Of a stretch of 64,000 bases of DNA, positions 55,455 through 64,000 are shown one piece after another; the stretch's first letter is position 1; every line of letters begins with the position of its first letter. The position numbers and the translations under genes were made by a program. This stretch comes from Hyperoodon ampullatus (Eukaryota > Chordata > Mammalia > Artiodactyla > Ziphiidae). Under the pieces are notes generated by a model, which worked only from the letters and a program-made list of their open reading frames with translations, made no database searches and was not told the DNA's origin. The DNA lies in assembly GCA_949752795.1 (NCBI GenBank), contig OX457057.1:104807513-104871512 (forward strand). Direction: 5' to 3'.

Positions 55455-55966
55455 TGTGGTAGACTGTAGCACTACGCCGTCCCCAATGAACCATACCTCT
55501 CACAATGTAGAGTTAGGCCCCCCTCTCACACCGATGCTGAGCTTGATCATGGGCTTTACTTTGACCAATGGGATATCAATAAAGCAAGTAGAGATGTAAG
55601 TACATATGCTGGGGGCACATGTGATCATGTGAATTACCCTGATTACTTTGACTAATGTAACATCAGTAAACTTGAAGCAAGCAGAGACTTAAGAAGCACT
55701 TGTGTACACTGTCCTGACCGTGTGAGGAAGCCTAGTCTAGCCTCCTTGAGGATGAAAGACCCCATGATGAGAGAGGCCTAGTCATCCCAGCTGTCCAGAG
55801 GAGCCTAGTTCCCTGGATTCCCTTCAGCTGAAAGCAGACACAGGAGTTCACCCGTGAAACCAATAGAACCTCCCAGACAACTCAGAACCTTAAGAAGTCA
55901 TTGTTCTTTTAAGCCATTACTTTTTGGGGTAATTTATTATGCATGCAGCAATAGATAATTCATACA
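55455..55966 (+). mobile_element. MaLR/ERVL-type solo LTR
   Basis: 512 bp unit opening TGTGGTAGAC and closing TCATACA, with approximate 5 bp duplications ggaga and ggagg. Diagnostic blocks: 'accaatgggatatcaataaagcaagtagag', 'ggaagcctagtctagcctccttgagg', 'ttcttttaagccattactttttggggtaatttattatgcatgcagcaatagataattcata'. No internal gag/pol sequence is attached, so a solo LTR. Confidence 0.7.
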
Positions 55967-55971
55967 GGAGG

Positions 55972-56700
55972 TATAGATAAATAATGACCAAAAATTCCCA
56001 GGGTAAAAGATTTTAGACTGAAATAAAAAATATTTGAGACTGGAAGGCTGATACAGTGCAAAAAGGATAAGAAAAAAAATTATCTAATATTTATAGTGGA
56101 ATGTAATAACTTAAAATTCCAAAAGGCAATTCTAAGAGCATGTACAAAGAGAATATATATCTTACAAAACAACATGAATTCACTTGACATCAGATTTCTA
56201 AATTGTGACCCTGAAATCAAGAAGTCAATGGAGTATTCTTTTCAAGGAGAAAAAAAGGACTTCTAACATAGAATTAAACTATCCCATTTAAACATGAGGA
56301 TTCAATGAACAAGGCTACAGGAACTTTAACACACAAGACACACTCCTAAAAATATTCCTGGACCAAAAACTAATGAATTAAGTTAACAACTCAAAAAGTT
56401 AAATATAATAAATAAAAACAAATATATTTAAACAAATATATATAATATATAAATATATATAATGAAGAAAAAAATCTTTTATTTGAAAAGATTTATAAGG
56501 TAGACAAACTTCTGGCGAGAGTAATGAGAAAAAAAGTGAGATGATAAAATAAATAAAACAGAATAATAAGGAAAAAATACCTAAAGACACATCAAGGATC
56601 TTAAACATAATCAGAGTGTCATGGAGATCTATATGCTAATAAATTTGACAACATAGATGAAATGGCAGTTGGGGGACTCCTCAGGCAAAATTATTGAGGC
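55972..56700 (+). mobile_element. Old L1, segment 2 (ORF1 end to ORF2)
   Basis: Continues the L1: ORF1 C-terminal-like sequence to about 56,400, an AT repeat (56,410-56,465), then ORF2 pieces such as 'tttgaaaagatttataaggtagacaaacttctggcgagag' (compare 'F..KI.K.DKLLAR') and 'ctatatgctaataaatttgacaacatagatgaaatggc' (compare 'LYANK.DN..EM'). It stops abruptly at the retrocopy target site. Confidence 0.75.
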
Positions 56701-56720
56701 AAGAAGAAATAGAAAATTGG
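56701..56720. repeat. Target-site duplication, left copy
   Basis: aagaagaaatagaaaattgg, identical to 58,916-58,935 over all 20 bases. In L1 terms it encodes part of the ORF2 stretch being split. Confidence 0.96.
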
Positions 56721-57842
56721 GAGCGGCGGCGGAATAGGCCAGGGCAAGTCGCACTCGCTGCCTTCTCCCCTGAAGAGAGATGCAGGGGGAGGCGGGTGTG
56801 GAGAGTGGCTCTGTGCTCTTCCCATTGCTCCACTCGTGCCCCAGTGTAATGAGGGTCACCCCCTCCCCCCAGCCGGCCCGGGATGGGGCGCGGGACACGG
56901 TTGATGCTGGCCCAGGATGGATCAGACCTGTGAACTACCTAGAAGAAATTGTCTGCTGCCCTTTTCCAATCCAGTGAATTTAGATGCCCCTGAAGACAAG
57001 GACAGCCCTTTTGGTAATGGTGAATCCAATTATTCTGAGCCACTTAATAGGTGTACTATGCAGTTACGTACCGCCAGTGAAAAATCCCAAAATGCTTATG
57101 GACAAGATTCTCCATCTTGTTACATTCCACTGTGGAGACTACAGGATTTGGCCTCCATGATCAATGCAGAGTATTTAAATGAGTCTGCTGATGGATCAGA
57201 ATCCTTTCAGACCCTGAAAAAAGTGATTCAAGAGCTCAGTTGCCAATTGTTTGCACTTCCCTGAGTCCTGGTGGTCCAACAGCACTTGCTATGAAACAGG
57301 AACCCTCTTGTAATAACTCCCCTGAACTCAAGGTAAAAGTAACAAAGACTATCAAGAATGGCTTTCTGCACTTTGAGAATTTTACTTGTCTGGATGATTC
57401 AGATGTAGATTCTGAAATGGATCCAGAACAGCCAGGCACAGAGGATGAGAGTACAGAGGAGATCTTTGAGGAAACTCAGACAAATGCCACCTGCAATTAT
57501 GAACCTAAATCAGAGAAAGGTGTAGATGTGGCCAGGGGAAATGAACAAGACAGCACACCAGACAGTAGACACGGTGCAGTCAAATCGCCATTCTTGCCAT
57601 TAGCTCCTCAAACTGAAACACAGAAAAGTAAGCAAAGAAATGAAGTGGACAACAGCAATGAAAAAGCAGCCCTTCTCCCAGCCCCCCTTTCACTAGGAGA
57701 TACAACCATTGCCATAGAAGAGCAATTAAACTCAATACATTTATCTTTTCAGGATGATCCAGACTCCAGTACCAGTACATTAGGAAACACGCTAGAATTA
57801 CCTGGAACTTCATCATCATCTACTTCACAAGAATTGCCATTT

Positions 57843-58915
57843 GTAAGCAGTTTTTGGTACAACTTAAATATATACATAAATGTATATATACAGGCAACTT
57901 AAAGGGAAACTGTAAAAACCAATTATAACTAATTGGTTTTTGGTTGTTTATCAGTTCACAGATGAAAGCCTATTGCTAATGATAAGCTCTTTGGGGAAAT
58001 TTTACTTTGATTTAAAAAATTTTCCTCTATTGTATGAGTTTGGTTCTTTTTTGATTTTTCCCAGTTAACTCTCCATTGAGGACTGGCTAAGAGTTAAACT
58101 TTAAGGGCATTTGATTGAGTTCAGATTTAAATGTTCAAGATGGAGGTATACATTTGTTTAGCTTTTTTTTTAAGTGGGCTCAGCTTTGGTTTGCTGGTAT
58201 TATGAGTACAGGTGAACCAGTTAATTACCTGGAGTCCTGTTTCTGCGTAAGGCATGGCTTATATTTTTAGTTGATGGGGTGACTTTTGCTGCAGGTTGAA
58301 ATGCATTTTGGGTAAACATTCAGAGTAGCTAAGATGAGAAGGGCTTCTTGGACATCAGTCAGAATTTAAATTAGGCTAATTTTCCTGAACTACCTGTTGT
58401 ACAGCATCCTATGCTTCAGGTAACTGCCACCATCAGAGTAGGCTCTTGAACCTTTCCTAGTTTTAAATTTTGAAGTGTATATAAATGTGTGGTATGGGTA
58501 TGTGTATAGAAATGGAAAAAAATGTAATTTGAGTTACTCAGTAGTGCTACATACTAGTGTTAGATTGTGGTAAATGATAAAGTTTTTTAAAAATTTGATC
58601 TTATGCAGAATTTTTTGACTATTCCTAGTTGGCTAAATGATCAGTTAACTTTTCTTAGCCTCAGTTTAATCACCTTTAAAATCTGATTGTTTTAACTTGA
58701 TTGTTAAAATATTCCTTTCAGCTTTAAATATTTGATTCTTATTTTGTTTCTCTCCAGACACATTGTCATGGTCACCTGTAATGTCACCAAAGAGGATACC
58801 ATTTCCTCCCAACATACCTCTGAAATATTATGTAAAGATTTAATCAGAGAAAATTTTATGGTGTGTGTTGATAGTTTTGAGTGCATTAAACATTCATTTT
58901 ACTGTAAAAAAGGAA
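57843..58915 (+). other. Inferred NSD1 intron 2 5' portion inside the retrocopy
   Basis: Starts with a GT donor at the exact codon boundary after the first coding exon. The frame would run 19 further codons to TAA at 57,900, so the source transcript would have encoded a truncated protein of about 328 residues. It has no repeats I recognise. A pyrimidine run and AG ('ttgtttctctccag') occur at 58,744-58,757, so part of the 3' end could instead be a spliced-in alternative last exon. Confidence 0.6.
58885..58890 (+). terminator. Polyadenylation signal ATTAAA of the copied transcript
   Basis: ATTAAA lies 15 bases before the first A of the tail (58,906), the usual spacing for cleavage. The tail is short and interrupted: AAAAAAGGAA. 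Confidence 0.8.
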
Positions 58916-58935
58916 AAGAAGAAATAGAAAATTGG
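58916..58935. repeat. Target-site duplication, right copy
   Basis: Identical to 56,701-56,720. Old L1 sequence resumes immediately afterwards. Confidence 0.96.
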
Positions 58936-60130
58936 AATCAAACACTATAAATTAAAATAGTCATCAAAAGCTCTCTACCTAAACACACACATACACACAC
59001 ACACACAAGTAAATTTTACCAAACTTTCAAGGAATGAATAGTCACTATCATCAAAGATGTTCCAGAAAAATTTTAAAGGTTAAAAACTCCCTAACGCATT
59101 TTATGAAGCATATAGGAACCAGGTTCCAAAACTGGATAAGAAGTACAACAAAGCATCTTCTATGCCAGTAAGATCCAGCTGAAAAAATAATATAAGATAC
59201 TATTTACAATAGCCAAAAAGCAATAAGGGAATCTAAGAATTAACCTAAGAAAAAAGAACTTCACCAAGAAAAAATTTGAACTGTATTAAATAACAAGTGA
59301 ATTTGCATAAATGAAAAGATATGCCATGTTCATGGATGGGAAAATGCAAAATTATAAAGAAGTAATTCTCCCACAAAACTATGTGCCTAATATAATCTCA
59401 GTAGTACTTTCAAAATATTTTAAGTTACTAAATGTTATATAGAATAAAGGTCTATAAGTAGTAAAGCAATTTTGAAAATAATGAATAAATGGCAAGAGGG
59501 AAGCATGAGAGGAGAGAAGTAGGAGAGGGCTCACTATATCAGATATTAAGTTTATAATATAAAGCTGTAACAACACTATCAACAGATGAATGGATAAAGA
59601 TGATGTTGTACATATACATACAATGGAATATTAGCCATAAAAAAGAATGAAATAATGTCATTTGCAGCAACATGGATGGCCCTAGAGATTATCATACTAA
59701 GTGAAGTCAGACAAAGACAAATATCATATGATATCACTTATATGTGGAATCCAAAAAAATGATACAAATGAACTTATTTACAAAACAGAAACAGACTCAC
59801 AGACGTAGAAAACAAAGTTAAGGTTACCAAAGAGGGAAGCGGGGGAGGGGTAAATTGGGAGTTTGGGATTAACAGATACACACGACTATATATAAAATAG
59901 ATAAGCAACAAGGACCTGCTGTATGGCACAGGGAACTATATTCAATATCTTGTAACAACCCATATGGAAAAGGATCTGAAAAAGAATAGATATATATATG
60001 TGTGTGTGTGTGTATATACATATATATATATATATATTCAGTTATATAATAACTGAATCACTTTGCTGTATACCTGAAACTATCACAACATTGTAAATCA
60101 ACTATACATCAATAAAAATAATAAAAAATA
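58936..60130 (+). mobile_element. Old L1, segment 3 (ORF2 to 3' end)
   Basis: ORF2 resumes with 'aatcaaacactataaatt', 'actccctaacgcattttatgaagc' (compare 'LPN.FYEA') and 'aggaaccaggttccaaaactgg'. A (CA)n run sits at 58,984-59,007. The 3' part is clear: 'ctatcaacagatgaatggataaagatgatgttgtac', 'gcagcaacatggatggccctagagattatc', 'ggacctgctgtatggcacagggaac', 'aactgaatcactttgctgtatacctgaaactatcacaacattgtaaatcaactatacatcaataaaa'. The 3' UTR holds TA/TG repeats at 59,985-60,040. Confidence 0.88.
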
Positions 60131-61500
60131 AAGCTGTAACAATAAATATATTGATACACTGAAAAAAAAAAACTCAGTGAAGGTAGACTGGAAACAGTGG
60201 GATCAGTTGCAATCTTGCATGATTACAAAAGTGCAGGCAAAGAATGATGAGGCTTGGCATTATCCTGGTGGAAGAGCAGTGGGAACAGCACAGCAGGGGT
60301 GGCTATGAGGTATATGTCATAAAAATGTCAGGAGGGATTTCTGACTGGATGGATATGGGGGTTAAGGAAAAGAGAAGGTCGGGTTGTGTGACAGGAGTTG
60401 AGCCTGGCTAGATAGACCAGGGATAGACTGTGTAGGTACTTTACAGGAAGTTAATCTCACAAAGGTTAAGTTTAGGGGCAGCAGAGAGAATGATGAACCA
60501 GAATAGAGGGAGAACTGTTAGGCTAACTGGAGAAACACCCACTGAACTGTTACAATAGTCAGGTTGAAGGACTGAACTAAGACAGTGGGAATTGGGAGGG
60601 GAAGGGGGAATTAGAGACAGGATATATTTAAAATGTTGAATCTGAGTGACTTGGTAGATTAGCTGGAAAGTGGATGGTGAGGGAAGGGGGTGGTTCAAGG
60701 AAACTGAGTTGTCTAGCTTTGTTAGGAGATAAGTGGCAGCAGCATTAACCAAGATAGGAAATTCGAGGCGCACTGTTTTTGCTAGAAATTAATCTAATTT
60801 TGAACATGTAAGTATGGATGCTTCCAATTACACATGTCCAGTGGGTAATTAGAAATGTAGGTTAGGGCTAAGGATATAGAATTGAGAATCACCAGAGTTT
60901 GGGAATGTAACTGAGGCCATGGATATGCCTAAGATTTCACAGAAAATCAATATGGAAGGTAAATGTCAGGTGGTCGAGTTCTCCAGGAGTCTGTGGTCTA
61001 AAGGCGGAAATTAGTTCTGCCTTTCAGAGGTGTAGGGAATGCTGGGAAAAGTGAGAGTCACATTTGGCGACTGTCAGATCACATCTGCTCTCTGTGGTGT
61101 GTTTTCCTCATTGACTGACAATCAGACGCAAAAAATATATGCAACACATCCAACAGACAAATCCACTCTGCATGGATCTGCCTAAATATTTAGATACAAC
61201 CAGGAAGTGACAGAAATTATTACGAAATTGAAATTCCAATCACTAAAGGTGATCAGTGAAAGAGAAAACATCTCTCATTCCATCTCGACTGATGATCTCA
61301 TTCATCATCAGACCAGTGGTTGATTTGTCACATCGAGAATGGGGAAAGGACAGTTCAACAAATATGGAAGGTTCTCTATTTAACTGATTGTTTATACCTC
61401 GTTCCTTAATTCTCCTTTGGTGAATTTTCTTCTTATGACGTCCCAACACAAAAGGGTAGACTGAGGAAGTGAGCAAAGGGCAGGGCATAGGTAGGGTTAA
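60131..61500. other. Unassigned, partly reversed L2-like
   Basis: 60,190-60,760 has the texture of a reversed L2-type repeat ('ggtggaagagcagtgggaacagc', 'tagaccagggatagactgtgtagg', 'tgttacaatagtcaggttgaagg'). The remainder shows nothing recognisable. Confidence 0.35.
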
Positions 61501-61504
61501 AAGG

Positions 61505-61592
61505 ATATTAAATTTGGCATCAGAAGATTGAGCTCAAGTTCCAGCTCCGCTGGTTCCTACCTGTGAGACCCAGGCTCCCCGAACCTGTTCTT
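61505..61592 (+). repeat. MIR SINE, 5' part
   Basis: 'ggcatcagaagattgagctcaagttccagctccgctggttcctacctgtgagaccc' is MIR-like. It resumes after the SINE at 61,846-61,910 ('aatattaattcctgacatacatacctcacaggg'). Confidence 0.6.
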
Positions 61593-61836
61593 TTTTTTTT
61601 TTTTAAAGGGTAATCAGATATTTTATTTTATTTATTTATTTATTTTGCGGTACGCGGGCCTCTCACTGTTGTGGCCTCTCCCGTTGCGGAGCACAGGCTC
61701 CGGACGCGCAGGTTCAGCGGCCATGGCTCACAGGCCCAGCCGCTCTGCGGCACGCGGGATCCTCCCAGACCGGGGCACGAACCCATGTCCCCTGCATCGG
61801 CAGGCGGACTCCCAACCACTGCGCCACCAGGGAAGC
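61593..61836 (-). mobile_element. CHR-2-type SINE with extra 3' sequence
   Basis: On the reverse strand: standard head ('gcttccctggtggcgcagtgg'), body to 'gtaccgc', then A-rich AAAATAAATAAATAAATAAAA. This is followed by a non-SINE segment 'tatctgattaccctt' and a second pure A run (T's at 61,591-61,604 on +). The exact duplication cctgttctt (61,584-61,592 and 61,837-61,845) encloses the whole unit including the extra segment. Confidence 0.9.
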
Positions 61837-61845
61837 CCTGTTCTT

Positions 61846-61910
61846 GTCTATAACATAAGAATATTAATTCCTGACATACATACCTCACAGGGCACATGAG
61901 AGTCAAGAGC
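61846..61910 (+). repeat. MIR SINE, 3' part
   Basis: 'gtctataacataagaatattaattcctgacatacatacctcacagggcacatgagag' corresponds to the MIR 'ctgtaaaatggggataataatacctacctcatagggtt' block. Confidence 0.55.
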
Positions 61911-63869
61911 TAATGGATGCCAATTTTCGAATTGCATTCTTCTGGGTTCCAGGCTTCCTCAGTGGTCCCTCAGAAGCCACAACTCCAAGGCAGAGGGAGG
62001 GGAGGAATTATCCACATGGGCAGGGCTCTGATGTCTTCTGGTTTGGCTACACCAGAGCAGCTCCACTTTTATCTGCTTTATATCATGAGGTGCCAAAGGA
62101 GATTTTGTTTGAGACTATGTATCTACTGCTAAAAACGTCCTTGAAACTCACTCATACATATGAAAGGTCCACACATAAACATGAACTATTATCATTAGAG
62201 GGTAAATTCACTGCCCTGGATAAATGTTGGATGAAAAAGAACATGTATCTGAAATTAGCTTTTGGATTATCTGTGCTCTGCAATTCTGGTATCCTCTCTT
62301 GAACTTCATTATCAGATAATTAAGAGTTCACTGTGTGTGAATTTTTATTATAATAATTATAACTTGGCTCCTAGTACGACCCTGAATTACATCTCCTATA
62401 ACAACCCTGACTTATTTATCTTGATTACATCTGTGGACGGGGTGCTGAGCAGCTGGGCGAGGACTGTAACCATCTTCCGTTTTCCTGGTTTAATCATGAT
62501 TCCCCTTCCTGCAGCCCAGGAATTGTTAGGAAGAGGCAGTGTCCCAGCCTTTCCCCACTGCAGAGACACCATTCATGAGAGCAAACCGCCCCCCACCGCC
62601 CAGAGTTCCTGTGAGAGAACTCAATTTCCCTCCAAGTTTCGGCACATTATTGCACACCATTAGACAAGGCACTATCACAAGGCAGGGTACCAAGGTTGAG
62701 AAGCAGAGCTTAGGTTTTCTGCAGACAGATCATTAATGACTTCCCTCTGGTGTGTCTTAATAGGATTCCCAGGAGCTCAGGCTCTGAATGGTCTGTAGTG
62801 CTGATCTGCTGAGGAAAGGGAAATGGGTTAACAAAGGAAACATTTCAGAGCTGCTCTAGTTTTCGAAAGAGCGGCATAAATCCTGATCGGGTTAGTGACC
62901 ATGGAAGCCAGAGGTAGTTAATTATTATTCATGGGTAAGAATATCAAGTTACCCACAAGTCCCTCCTTTTCAGCAATAACATCCAAGAAACGCCAGTCAG
63001 AAATAAAGGGAACATTTAATTTAAGAAAGCTCTTAAATTCTTAATTATCTTAGCCTCTGAAGATGGCAGGCCTTTCAATCAACATCTCTCGAGGCAGTAG
63101 CTTTTGTAGTCAACTTTTTCAAAAATCTGCTTCCACCTCCTCAGGGATGTGTCACACAGCAGCTTGTTCTCTTCAAGTGTTGCTTTCTCTAATGCCACCT
63201 GGACATCCAGCCAGGACACCAGGAGGAAGCGTTGCAGGTTTTTTTCCATTTCTTCTCAACCAGAGAAAAGGGAGGATTGGAATAGTGTTTCCTAAAGTCA
63301 TGTTCAAGGCCTAGGTGGCCTCTGTCACAGTAGGAAAATGAGAAAAGTTTTGGGTCTCTAAGTGGGAAGCAAGGAGATCTTATGGAGGCTGAAGGGAAAT
63401 TCCAGAATCCTTCACTGGCCCCAAGCTAGAGTAGGAAAGAGACGCAGAGCCCTGTTGGCCCCTAGAAGAGCCATAGGATCCCAGCTCCCATCAGCTTGTT
63501 TCACAGAGGTGAGAACAATGTTAACTTAAGGGTAGGGAGCAAAGAATATGGTCTACACGTCAGAACTCATTTGGGAACTTCCAGAACCTTACCAGGAACC
63601 TCTGATTTCTTCCTCAGATAACAGAAGAACACAAGAATTGCCATATGAGCCCCAAACATGATCCACCCAGCCTAGAAGCTGCTTTATCATGAAAACTCCA
63701 GAGGTATATTAGGGGAAGACATGCTGGCCCCAAAGCCTCAAATCCCAAATGTTTTCAGTGTCCAGCATGAGCATCTCTAAGAGCAAAGTCTCCATAATTC
63801 AGAAGAGCTCTTCTGCAGTGTGGGTCAAGGAGAAGAAAAGGAAGCGGGGAAGAAAACCAGTCTTTGTGG
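61911..63869. other. Unassigned, mostly unique DNA; candidate conserved stretch 62,290-63,060
   Basis: No repeat family recognised over nearly 2 kb, unusual for this window. 62,290-63,060 contains clusters of AT-core motifs ('tttaatcatgattcc', 'gatcattaatgac', 'agttaattattattcatggg', 'aattcttaattatc'), as in developmental enhancers. The frames of 129 and 133 codons here carry no domain I recognise. Confidence 0.3.
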
Positions 63870-64000
63870 AAAATATATTTTGTACAAGGCTCTCTGATAG
63901 GTGTCTTTACACTGAGCACCTTTAAGGCTCCCAACAACCTTATGAATTAGGTATTACTAATCCCAATTTTTTAAATGAGGGAACTGAGAATTGGGAAGGT
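63870..64000 (-). repeat. MIR SINE, reverse, cut by window end
   Basis: 'ctgagcacctttaaggctcccaacaaccttatgaattaggtattactaatcccaattttttaaatgagggaactgagaattgggaagg' is reversed MIR. Confidence 0.8.

Larger units (their letters stand above)
56721..58915 (+). pseudogene. NSD1: NSD1 retrocopy from an intronically polyadenylated mRNA
   Basis: NSD1 is a nuclear H3K36 methyltransferase. Order seen: GC-rich 5' UTR with no intron before the ATG (56,721-56,916); ATG 56,917 starting 'MDQTCELPRRNCLLPFSNPV'; coding sequence in one frame to about 57,210; a one-base deletion after 57,210 shifts the rest into the frame read from 57,213 ('PEKSDSRAQL' then 'TSLSPGGPTALAMKQEPSCN'), ending 'STSQELPF' at 57,842. 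Coding length is 926 nt, one short of 309 codons. Directly after comes GTAAGC, a splice-donor form, and about 1.06 kb of noncoding sequence. ATTAAA at 58,885-58,890 precedes an A-rich tail at 58,906. PWWP, PHD and SET parts are absent. A perfect 20 bp duplication flanks it. That the 3' part is intron 2 is inference; the parent was recognised from memory. Confidence 0.93.

Noticed and set aside
55455..55966. Part of an endogenous retrovirus with coding capacity
   Set aside because: Only an LTR-like unit is visible; no gag, pro, pol or env-like frame is next to it.
56917..57842. A functional NSD1 exon at its native locus
   Set aside because: The perfect 20 bp target duplication, A tail after ATTAAA, lack of an intron before the ATG, the one-base deletion and surrounding L1 sequence all indicate a retrocopy.
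62262..62663. A coding gene in the 129-133 codon frames near 61,913-62,663
   Set aside because: Overlapping frames of similar size without any recognisable domain; more consistent with chance frames in noncoding DNA.

Overview
This 64 kb window is mammalian nuclear DNA, almost certainly from a cetacean. The main evidence is about 19 copies of tRNA-Glu-derived CHR-type SINEs, which start with a block like 'cttccctggtgg' and carry a 'gatcccacatgcc' block. Most keep clean target-site duplications (TSDs) and long A tails. Ruminant BovB/Bov-tA dominance is absent. I see no intact host protein-coding gene, no tRNA, rRNA or snRNA gene, and no CRISPR array. The short open frames are mostly SINE or L1 reading frames or chance. 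The window is best read as an intergenic or deep-intronic, repeat-rich segment.

Layout: 1-14 kb is ancient L2, MIR and L1M remnants with young CHR insertions, including a nested old L1 at 8.3-10.4 kb that carries an unidentified ~220 bp insert with a 27 bp palindrome. 14-26 kb is low-repeat sequence with L2, MIR, MER5-like and simple-repeat pieces. 26-31 kb is AT-rich, with decayed L1 and a TA-rich tract. 31-36 kb is mostly unassigned, with two MIRs. 36.6-38.1 kb is an old L1 3' part split by a SINE. 39.42-45.31 kb is an essentially full-length L1 with TSD: 5' UTR, broken ORF1, and ORF2 with one long 754-codon reverse-transcriptase frame but a frameshift and several stops. 45.4-50 kb is more old L1 with SINEs. 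50-54 kb is mostly unique, with MIR and L2. 54-60.1 kb is an old L1 interrupted by a CHR SINE, a MaLR-type LTR and a retrocopy. 60-64 kb is mostly unassigned, with one unusual SINE and a MIR tail.

The standout is at 56,721-58,915: a retrocopy of the NSD1 histone methyltransferase mRNA, flanked by a perfect 20 bp TSD. It contains 5' UTR and the first coding exon (927 nt in the parent, here 926 because of a one-base deletion). It then runs straight through a GT donor into about 1.06 kb that I infer to be NSD1 intron 2. It ends 15 bases after an ATTAAA signal in an A-rich tail. The simplest reading is that L1 machinery copied a prematurely, intronically polyadenylated NSD1 transcript, leaving a genomic fossil of that isoform. 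It sits inside the older L1, whose ORF2 remnant resumes on the far side.

Repeat family names are from memory of consensus features and are offered with graded confidence; no database was searched.
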